DNA of 64,000 bases from Massilia norwichensis. GTDB lineage: Bacteria > Pseudomonadota > Gammaproteobacteria > Burkholderiales > Burkholderiaceae_D. Location of the stretch: positions 219,603-283,602 of the forward strand of contig NZ_JANUGX010000003.1 in NCBI RefSeq assembly GCF_024753245.1, written 5' to 3'. The position numbers and the translations under genes were made by a program. Positions 57,948 to 64,000 of this stretch are shown here, in pieces (the first letter of the stretch is position 1; each line of letters starts with the position of its first letter). The notes beneath the pieces were generated by a model. The model made no database searches. It had not been told where the DNA came from and saw only the letters and a list, made by a program, of their open reading frames with translations.

Positions 57948-60900
57948 TTATGCCCGACGCTTCAGCTCCACGACGTGCTCGTTGCGATACGCAGCGGCCA
58001 ACTCCCGCCACTGCGCGTCGAACCTGTCCATCGCCGCCTGCTTGATGTGGCCATAGCCGCGCACCTGGTCCGGCAGCTGCGCGAGCTTGAGGGCGGCGTC
58101 CCGGTTGTCCGCACGCAGGCCGGTCGCCAGTTCGCGCGCGAAGGCCAGGTAGCGGTCGCGCAGCAGGCGCTCGCCCTTGCGCTCGCGGGTGTAGCCGAAG
58201 GGATCGAAGGCGGTGCCGCGCAAGCCCTTGAAGCGGGCAAGCACGCCAAAGGCCGGCAGCAGCCAGGCACCGAAGGTCATCTTGGCCGGCACCTCGGAAC
58301 CTGGCTTCTTGCGCGCCAGCAGCGGCGGCGCCAGGTGGAAGGCCAGCTTGTAGTCGCCGTCGAACTGGGCGGCGATCTGCTCGCGGAAGGCGGGGTCGGC
58401 ATGCAGGCGCGCGACTTCGTATTCGTCTTTATAGGCCATCACCTTGAACAGGTTGCGCGCCACCGCCTTGGCCACGCGGCGCTTTGAGTCCTCGCCTTCG
58501 AGCGCGACTTCGCGCTGTGCGACCGCCGCCACCGCCTGCGCGTACTGCGCGGCATAGGCGGCATCCTGGTAACGGGTCAGCCAGTCGACGCGGAAGGCCA
58601 CCAGTTCGTCCAGCGACTTCGGCGCGGCGAACTGGATCACCTGCGCCGGCTGCGCCATGCGGTCCAGCGCAGTCGCGTCGGCGGCCAGCAGGCGGCCCAG
58701 TGTGAAGGCGCGCTTGTTCATGTCGACCGCTACGCCATTCAGCTCGATCGCGCGGTTCAATGCCGGCAGGCCGACCGGCACCAGCCCCTGCTGCCAGGCA
58801 TAGCCCAGCAACAGGATATTGCTGCCGATGGTATCGCCGAGGAAGCGCGCGGCCGTGGCCTGGGCGTTCAGGCGCAGCAGATTCGCTGTGCCGGCGGCGG
58901 CGCCCAGCTTGCCGAGCAGGCCTTCGCGGTCGACCTCGGCGTCGCGGTCGCGCGTGAAGTCGGCGGTCGGGATCTCGTATTCGTTGGCCACCACGCGGGT
59001 ATGGCCGTTGTGGATGACCGCCAGGCCATCCGGCATCGCCGCCACCACCAGGTCGCAGGCGAATACCGCGTCGGCCTGGCGCAAGTCGATGCGCACCTGG
59101 TGCAGGCGCGCCGGCGCGGACGCCACCCGCACATGCGACAGCACCGCGCCGCCCTTCTGTGCGAAGCCCATGAAATCCAGCGTGGAGGCGCCCTTGCCTT
59201 CCAGGTGCGCGGCCATCGTGATCAGCGCGCCGACCGTGACGACGCCGGTGCCGCCCACGCCCGCCACCAGGATCTCGAAGGGCTGGTCGAGCGCGTGCGC
59301 GGCCGGCAGCGGGTACTTCTGCAGTGCGGCTTCCAGATCGGCGAGCGACATCTTGACGCCCGCAGGTTTGCGCAGCGTCCCGCCCAGCACCGAGACGAAA
59401 CTCGGGCAGAAGCCTTCGACGCAGGAATAATCCTTGTTGCAGGAGGACTGCTCGATCTGGCGCTTGCGGCCCAGTTCCGTCTCCAGCGGCAGGATGGACA
59501 GGCAGTTCGACTGCACGCCGCAGTCGCCGCAGCCTTCGCATACGGCCGGATTGATCACCATGCGCCGCGCCGGATCGGGGAAGACGATGTTGTCCGGCTT
59601 GTTCTTCTTGCGGCGGCGGCGCTTCTCGGCGGCGCAGGTCTGGTCGTACACCAGCACCGTCGTGCCGCGGATCTCGCGCAGCTGACGCTGGATCGCATCG
59701 AGTTCGCCGCGGTGATGCACGCTGACGCCTTCCGGCAGCGTCACGCCCGCGTAGTTGTCCGGGTAGTCGGTCACCACCACCGCCTTTTTCACGCCTTCGC
59801 TGATCACCTGCTGCAGGATCTGCGGCACCGACAGGGTACCGTCCACCGGCTGGCCGCCGGTCATCGCCACCGCGTCGTTATAGAGGATCTTGTAGGTGAT
59901 GTTGGTGCCGGCGGCCACGCTCTGGCGGATCGCCAGCGAACCCGAATGGTAGAAGGTGCCGTCGCCGAGGTTCTGGAAGATGTGCGGCTCGCCGACAAAA
60001 GGCGAGGTGCCGGCCCAGCTGACGCCCTCGCCGCCCATCTGCGACAGATAATAGGTGTCGCGCTGCATCCAGGTCGCCATGAAGTGGCAGCCGATGCCGG
60101 CCAGCGCGCGGCTGCCTTCCGGCACGCGGGTCGAGGTATTGTGCGGACAGCCCGAACAGAAGTAAGGGGTGCGGCGCTTGCCCTCCGCCGGGTTGAAGGG
60201 CAGCTCGGCGGCGCAGAAGTCCGGCAGGTAGCGGTGCAGGTCCAGCGAAGGGTATTTTTCACCGAGCCAGCGCACCAGTACCGGCGCGATGCGCGAAGGA
60301 CGCAGCTCGCCCAGCGCCGACAGCAGCGGCGCGCCATCGCGGTCAGTCTTGCCGATCACGACCGGGCGCTGGTCGGCCGCCAGGTTGTAGAACAGGTTCT
60401 TGACCTGCTGCTCGATCACCGGCCCCTTCTCTTCCACCACCAGGATCTCCCGCAGGCCCTGGGCGAAGCTTGCCAGGCGCGTGCGCTCCAGCGGATAGCT
60501 CAGGCCCGGCTTGTACAGGCGCACGCCCAGTTCTTCGAGGCGCGCGACGGACAGGTCCATGCGTTCCAGCGCTTCGATCAGGTCGAGGTAAGCCTTGCCG
60601 GCACCGATGATGCCGATCGTGGCGTTCGGCGCCGGCACCACCAGGCGGTCGATCGAGTTCGCGCGCGCGAAAGCCTGCACCGCTTCCAGCTTGGCGGCCA
60701 CGCGCTGCTCCAGCGCCAGGCCGGGCAAGTCGGGCCAGCGGTTGTGCAGGCCGTCGGGCGGCGCCACGTAATCGGCGGGTTCGGCATAGCGCGGCATCGG
60801 CGGCAGCTCGACCACCGCCCCGCCTTCCACCGTTTCGGAGATGGCCTTGAAGCCGCACCACGCGCCCGAAAAACGCGACAGCGCCCAGCCGTAGAGGCCG

Positions 60901-61478
60901 AATTCCAGGTATTCCTGGATGTTGGCCGGGTTAATGACCGGCATACCCCAGGCGATCAGCGCCTGCTCGCTCTGGTGCGGCATCGACGAGGACACGCAGC
61001 CGTGGTCGTCGCCCAGGATGGCCAGCACGCCGCCGTGCGGCGAGGATCCATAGACGTGGCCGTGCTTGAGCGCGTCGCCGGCACGGTCGACGCCCGGCCC
61101 TTTGCCGTACCACATCGCGAACACGCCATCGACTTTGCGGGTCGGGTTGGCTTCGACCTGCTGCGATCCCATGACGGCGGTCGCGCCCAGCTCTTCGTTG
61201 ATGGCTGGCAGGAACTCAACGTGGCGCTCCGCCAGCAGGTTCCTGGCCCGCCACAATTCCTGGTCGACGGCGCCCAGCGGCGAGCCGCGGTAGCCGCTGA
61301 CGAAGCCGGCCGTCTGCAGGCCCTGCGCGTCGTCGAGCTGCTTTTGCATGCACAGCAGGCGCACCAATGCCTGGGTGCCGGTGAGGAAGACCCGGCCCTG
61401 GGTGCGGGTCAGGTTGTCGTCGAGTGCGTAGTCGGGGTCTGCCAGCCCGACAGTCGCGGGGAGCGTCATGTCGTTCAT
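57948..61478 (-). CDS. indolepyruvate ferredoxin oxidoreductase family protein (IorA-IorB fusion)
   Basis: 1176 residues in one chain. The N-terminal part has the alpha-subunit pyrimidine and TPP domains (GYRGSPLGAVDQEL and CSGCPHNTSTRVPEG, GIGCHFMATWM). A ferredoxin-like segment CEGCGDCGVQSNC lies near residue 640, and the beta-type gamma domain GVGGTGVVTVGAL begins near 735. It oxidatively decarboxylates aryl or branched 2-oxo acids to acyl-CoA using ferredoxin. Operon with the aldehyde dehydrogenase. Confidence 0.93.
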   Translation of the reverse strand: MNDMTLPATVGLADPDYALDDNLTRTQGRVFLTGTQALVRLLCMQKQLDDAQGLQTAGFVSGYRGSPLGAVDQELWRARNLLAERHVEFLPAINEELGATAVMGSQQVEANPTRKVDGVFAMWYGKGPGVDRAGDALKHGHVYGSSPHGGVLAILGDDHGCVSSSMPHQSEQALIAWGMPVINPANIQEYLEFGLYGWALSRFSGAWCGFKAISETVEGGAVVELPPMPRYAEPADYVAPPDGLHNRWPDLPGLALEQRVAAKLEAVQAFARANSIDRLVVPAPNATIGIIGAGKAYLDLIEALERMDLSVARLEELGVRLYKPGLSYPLERTRLASFAQGLREILVVEEKGPVIEQQVKNLFYNLAADQRPVVIGKTDRDGAPLLSALGELRPSRIAPVLVRWLGEKYPSLDLHRYLPDFCAAELPFNPAEGKRRTPYFCSGCPHNTSTRVPEGSRALAGIGCHFMATWMQRDTYYLSQMGGEGVSWAGTSPFVGEPHIFQNLGDGTFYHSGSLAIRQSVAAGTNITYKILYNDAVAMTGGQPVDGTLSVPQILQQVISEGVKKAVVVTDYPDNYAGVTLPEGVSVHHRGELDAIQRQLREIRGTTVLVYDQTCAAEKRRRRKKNKPDNIVFPDPARRMVINPAVCEGCGDCGVQSNCLSILPLETELGRKRQIEQSSCNKDYSCVEGFCPSFVSVLGGTLRKPAGVKMSLADLEAALQKYPLPAAHALDQPFEILVAGVGGTGVVTVGALITMAAHLEGKGASTLDFMGFAQKGGAVLSHVRVASAPARLHQVRIDLRQADAVFACDLVVAAMPDGLAVIHNGHTRVVANEYEIPTADFTRDRDAEVDREGLLGKLGAAAGTANLLRLNAQATAARFLGDTIGSNILLLGYAWQQGLVPVGLPALNRAIELNGVAVDMNKRAFTLGRLLAADATALDRMAQPAQVIQFAAPKSLDELVAFRVDWLTRYQDAAYAAQYAQAVAAVAQREVALEGEDSKRRVAKAVARNLFKVMAYKDEYEVARLHADPAFREQIAAQFDGDYKLAFHLAPPLLARKKPGSEVPAKMTFGAWLLPAFGVLARFKGLRGTAFDPFGYTRERKGERLLRDRYLAFARELATGLRADNRDAALKLAQLPDQVRGYGHIKQAAMDRFDAQWRELAAAYRNEHVVELKRRA

Positions 61479-61551
61479 TTTTATAGTGTGTGCAAATGAT
61501 GAGACAGGATAGGCCGCACGCCGCGAAAGATTTTTTCTATCTATTCATCTT

Positions 61552-61581
61552 TTGACACTAAAATTGCAAGAACCTTTCTAT
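61552..61581 (+). promoter_or_regulatory. promoter of the Lrp/AsnC gene in the iorAB divergent region
   Basis: TTGACA (61552-61557) is a perfect -35; after 18 bp comes TTCTAT (61576-61581) as a weak -10. The ATG is at 61596. The AT-rich 117-bp region is shared with the divergent oxidoreductase promoter, fitting control by the Lrp-type protein. Confidence 0.5.
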
Positions 61582-61595
61582 TTTTTGCCAAAAAC

Positions 61596-62063
61596 ATGAA
61601 AAGTCATTCGATTGATGCAGCATCCATGAAAATTCTCGTCGAGCTGCAGAGGGATGGCAGGATCTCGTCCAACGAGCTGGCGGAGCGGATCGGCATGTCG
61701 GCCAGCCCCTGCTGGCGGCGCCAGAAGGAGCTGGAGGACAACGGCACCATCCTGCGCTACACCGCCCTGCTCGACCGCCGCAAGCTGGGCCTGGCGGTGG
61801 TCTGCCTGCTGCACGTGTCGCTGCTGCGCCATGCCGAAGGCGTGGTCGAGCAGTTCGAACAGACGATGCGTATGCGGCCGGAGGTCGTCGAGTGCTACGA
61901 AACCACCGGCACCTCGGATTACCTGGTGAAGGTGGTCGTGGCCGACATGGATGCCTACCACGACTTCCTGCACAACGTGCTGGTGAAGCTGAACGGGGTA
62001 TCGCAGGTGAATACCAGCGTGGCCTTGCGCGAAGTGAAGTACGAGACGGCACTGCCTTTGTAG
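61596..62063 (+). CDS. Lrp/AsnC family transcriptional regulator
   Basis: 155 residues. The N-terminal helix-turn-helix is LQRDGRISSNELAERIGMSASPCWRR, and the C-terminal RAM domain includes VECYETTGTSDYLVKVVV. Lrp proteins of this kind respond to amino acids and usually control the divergent catabolic gene. The neighbour at 57948 is the obvious target (indole/branched keto-acid use). No ribosome site stands out before ATG 61596. Confidence 0.9.
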   Translation: MKSHSIDAASMKILVELQRDGRISSNELAERIGMSASPCWRRQKELEDNGTILRYTALLDRRKLGLAVVCLLHVSLLRHAEGVVEQFEQTMRMRPEVVECYETTGTSDYLVKVVVADMDAYHDFLHNVLVKLNGVSQVNTSVALREVKYETALPL

Positions 62064-62195
62064 CCGCCTATCCGGCGCAGGCTGATGCAGCCCCGGGCAA
62101 AGCTGCAAGCTTTACCCAGGCTATCGCGGAAGCCAAGCATGGACTTGCCGGGTCCTTGGCATCGCCTCCGAAAAGATCGAAATGACGATCCGGCT

Positions 62196-62396
62196 TTAAG
62201 CGGTGAAGCCCCGTACGATGAAGCGGATGATTTGCGCCACCACTTGACCGCCGAGCACAGCGACGACGGCGAACACCGCCACCTGGCAGAGGCGCAAGGC
62301 CAGCTCGTGGCCGCGCCAGCGGCTGCCGAAGCGCAAGGGACCATGGAAGCGTGCGGGCAGGTGCGGAAGATGCACTGAAGCAAAACGCATTTTCAT
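62196..62396 (-). CDS. small membrane protein, function unknown
   Basis: 66 residues. A basic, His-rich start (MKMRFASVHLPHLPARFHGP) leads to one hydrophobic helix (about residues 37-58, LCQVAVFAVVAVLGGQVVAQII). GGAGA stands 5 bp before the ATG at 62396. No family recognised. It is divergent from the Cys-rich protein at 62537. Confidence 0.55.
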   Translation of the reverse strand: MKMRFASVHLPHLPARFHGPLRFGSRWRGHELALRLCQVAVFAVVAVLGGQVVAQIIRFIVRGFTA

Positions 62397-62536
62397 GATT
62401 GTCTCCAATTGTATGCATGTTGTCAGCACAGCATACGCCTGCCTCGGCCCGCCTGCAAATGCATCGACGGGTCGTGGATCTTGTCATTCTTGCAGGAAAG
62501 TTTATACTTTACCCGATCAACATCAGGAGACTTTCC

Positions 62537-62887
62537 ATGATTCGCACCCTTGCCCTTGCCGCACTGCTCGCCAGCTGCCTGCCCACCGTCCAGGCGGCGG
62601 AAGATGCCGGCTTCTGTAAATCGATGTGCAGCAGCGAACGTCAGGAATGCCGGGCCACCGCGCGCAAGGCGACCAAGAATGACGATCTGCTCGAGCGCGG
62701 GCCCGAGGACAAGAATCCGTTTGCGAACACGGCCAATCATCTGCAAGGCCAGTCGGAACAGGAGCGCGCCGCCGGCGGCGCCAGTTTCCATAAACGGCAG
62801 TCGGAGCGCTACGGCGCCTGCGACGACAAATACCAACGCTGCACCCGCGCCTGCAGCATCCCGGCCAAGCCCGCCCGCGGATCGTAA
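62537..62887 (+). CDS. secreted protein with symmetric cysteine pattern
   Basis: 116 residues. A signal peptide ends near residue 20 (VQA). The mature protein has six cysteines in mirror order: CX3CX6C near the start and CX6CX3C near the end, 56 residues apart. That suggests a helical pair closed by disulfides. It is rich in charged residues and Gln. AGGAGA precedes the ATG. Family not recognised. It is followed by the minus-strand hairpin at 62887. Confidence 0.7.
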   Translation: MIRTLALAALLASCLPTVQAAEDAGFCKSMCSSERQECRATARKATKNDDLLERGPEDKNPFANTANHLQGQSEQERAAGGASFHKRQSERYGACDDKYQRCTRACSIPAKPARGS

Positions 62888-62921
62888 AAAAATGCCGCTG
62901 TCGCGAATGCGAGCAGCGGCA
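62887..62921 (-). terminator. intrinsic terminator of the candidate small RNA
   Basis: Stem TGCCGCT/AGCGGCA with a 15-base loop; on the minus strand it is followed by TTTTTTT. It directly abuts the stop of the Cys-rich protein gene on the plus strand. Confidence 0.8.
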
Positions 62922-63045
62922 GGTAACTCAGCCGTCACTGAGGTGGAGACACAAAGAAGCACGGATACTACTTGACGAAACAGGATAGGAAGTTGGGACA
63001 GCTTCGGCCGCCACAAGGGCCAACATGGGTAAGCAAAGTCCCGTC
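62887..63045 (-). ncRNA. candidate structured small RNA (minus strand)
   Basis: On the minus strand the segment starts with GGGAC pairing to GTCCC (63038-63042 with 62995-62999), inside which GCTT/AAGC and GGCC/GGCC also pair. A pyrimidine-rich linker with CUUCCU follows, then hairpin CTCAG/CTGAG (62927-62931, 62938-62942), then a strong terminator TGCCGCT/AGCGGCA (62893-62899, 62915-62921) with seven Ts. No ORF explains the region. A trans-acting RNA is the simplest reading; family not identified. Confidence 0.45.
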
Positions 63046-63182
63046 CTGACGTCAGTCTAGTCGCACAGCCAGCCTGCAAGACCAGCCGGATTCCAGGGCA
63101 CAATGTCCGGCTGCCGTGCCGCCGCACCCGACTGCTCGGCTAACGGACGACCGGTTCGCGGCATCTGCGGTAGGATCGGGCC

Positions 63183-63869
63183 ATGTGTGGACGATTTGAC
63201 CAGAGCCAGACCGCGCGCCATTACGCCACCGCCTTCGGCTGGGCGGACGCGGTCTTCGACAGCGAATCCGCGCCGACCACGAACGCGGCGCCGGGCACCT
63301 ATCGCCCTGTGCTGCATGTGCAGGACGGCGAGCACCGCGTGGACGACGTATTCTGGAGCTATCGCCCGAAATGGGCCGAGGGCAAGATCCCGATCGCGAT
63401 CAACGCCCGCCTCGAGAAGCTGGCCGGCAGCTACTGGTCGCGCCTGCTGAAGAACGGGCGCGGCATCGTGCCGGCCGAGGGCTGGTATGAATGGACCGGC
63501 GAAAAGGGCCACAAGCAGCCCTGGCACATCCACCGCAAGGACCACGCACCCCTGTTCCTGCTGGCGCTGGCCAACTTCGGCCCTTTCGAAGAAAACCGCG
63601 CGGAAGCCGGCTTCGTGCTGGTCACCGACGATGCCTCCGGCGGCATGCTCGACATCCACGACCGGCGTCCGGTGGTGCTCGCCAAAGAAGATGCCGAGCT
63701 GTGGCTTTCCCCCTCGCTCAGCCCCCAGCAGGCGCTGGAACTGGCCCGCCACGCCGCGGTGCCCCCCGCCGACTTCGACTGGCACAAGGTCAGCAAAAAG
63801 GTCAACAACGCCAGCGCCCACGGTCCCCAGATCGCGCTACCCATCGACGACGACGACGACGCGGCATAA
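63183..63869 (+). CDS. yedK: SOS response-associated peptidase (YedK/HMCES family)
   Basis: 228 residues. The catalytic Cys2 (MCGRF) is next to the start, the active Glu is in PAEGWYEW and His in DIHDRRP. YedK forms a stable link to abasic sites in single-stranded DNA through Cys2. The start is fixed because Cys must be residue 2. The C-terminus is acidic (IDDDDDAA). No LexA box is seen upstream. Confidence 0.93.
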   Translation: MCGRFDQSQTARHYATAFGWADAVFDSESAPTTNAAPGTYRPVLHVQDGEHRVDDVFWSYRPKWAEGKIPIAINARLEKLAGSYWSRLLKNGRGIVPAEGWYEWTGEKGHKQPWHIHRKDHAPLFLLALANFGPFEENRAEAGFVLVTDDASGGMLDIHDRRPVVLAKEDAELWLSPSLSPQQALELARHAAVPPADFDWHKVSKKVNNASAHGPQIALPIDDDDDAA

Positions 63870-63900
63870 AAAAGCCCGCACACCTTGCGATGTGCGGGCT
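63868..63900 (-). terminator. intrinsic terminator of the partial gene at the right edge
   Basis: Stem AGCCCGCACA/TGTGCGGGCT with an 8-base loop and a T-run on the minus strand. It lies 55 bp after the stop of the gene at 63955 and overlaps the yedK stop region. Confidence 0.8.
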
Positions 63901-63954
63901 GAACCCGGCCAGCCAGGGAGCCCGGCCGGGAGAGCAAAACTGCCTGGCTACCGA

Positions 63955-64000
63955 TTAGTGTTGATAGGCGCCGATGTCGTAGCCGGTCGAGGCATTGCGG
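63955..64000 (-). CDS. 3' end of a gene entering from the right (DIGAY-type C-terminus)
   Basis: Reading the minus strand gives RNASTGYDIGAYQH then TAA at 63955-63957. The DIGAY ending recalls C-termini of right-handed beta-helix or choice-of-anchor Q-type secreted proteins. A terminator at 63868-63900 supports a gene end here. Most of the gene is outside the window. Confidence 0.5.
   Translation of the reverse strand, partial: RNASTGYDIGAYQH

Noticed and set aside
59001..61499. An 832-codon plus-strand frame over the oxidoreductase
   Set aside because: Antisense shadow; the minus-strand protein has Fe-S and TPP motifs.
62887..63045. Assignment of the structured RNA to 6S RNA, SRP RNA or a c-di-GMP riboswitch
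   Set aside because: The central bubble of 6S, the GGAAGGAAGCAGCC loop of SRP RNA and the conserved core of GEMM riboswitches are all missing.
63057..63821. Minus-strand frame over yedK
   Set aside because: yedK has all catalytic residues; the antisense frame has none.

Overview
The window is a gene-dense, high-GC stretch of a betaproteobacterial chromosome. It most resembles Oxalobacteraceae (Massilia/Telluria/Duganella type). The signs are a class I PHA synthase with PhaR, PEP-CTERM proteins, a rhombosortase pair, a full MSHA pilus locus, a fused indolepyruvate ferredoxin oxidoreductase and REP-like palindromes between genes. This placement is an inference from gene content; no marker gene was compared. 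I see no insertion sequence, integrase, prophage or CRISPR array. No stretch above 300 bp lacks a gene.

Layout. 1-2250: end of a branched-chain amino acid ABC transporter (a permease-ATPase fusion cut by the window edge, then LivF) and a GNAT enzyme. 2296-9528: small enzymes, a rhombosortase/lipoprotein pair, Mut7-C and DUF72 proteins, thioredoxin TrxC, a small membrane protein and cystathionine beta-lyase. 9661-14894: RimO, then PhaR/PhaC and PgeF. 14894-19299: RluD, BamD, YaaA, a PIN protein and a methionine-type aminotransferase. 19412-36081: a 16-gene MSHA pilus cluster, all on the minus strand, ordered E-G-(B/F)-A-C-D-O-P-Q then I-I2-J-K-L-M-N; this is the usual gene set with its two blocks swapped. 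36311-39393: a histidine phosphatase and an acyl-CoA phosphotransferase/dehydrogenase pair. 39472-44924: a very large hybrid histidine kinase translationally coupled to a response-regulator diguanylate cyclase. 45023-47826: MaoC and two acyl-CoA dehydrogenases. 47950-56213: two PEP-CTERM proteins, the protease Prc, a small HExxH membrane protein, thymidine kinase, a penicillin-acylase-family enzyme and a ParB-like protein. 56299-62063: tRNA-Leu(UAA), then an aldehyde dehydrogenase and the indolepyruvate oxidoreductase in one operon with a divergent Lrp/AsnC regulator. 62196-64000: two small envelope proteins, a candidate structured small RNA, YedK and the tail of a gene that enters from the right edge.

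How the parts fit. MshE carries two c-di-GMP-binding MshEN motifs, and the cyclase about 8 kb away has an intact GGEEF site and RxxD inhibition site, so a local c-di-GMP/pilus link is plausible but unproven. Acyl-CoA, PHA and aryl/branched keto-acid genes point to a versatile heterotroph. The least explained items are the minus-strand structured RNA candidate at 62887-63045, the tandem IR operator regions in front of mshE and mshI, the palindrome at 44938-45026 and the symmetric-cysteine secreted protein at 62537-62887.
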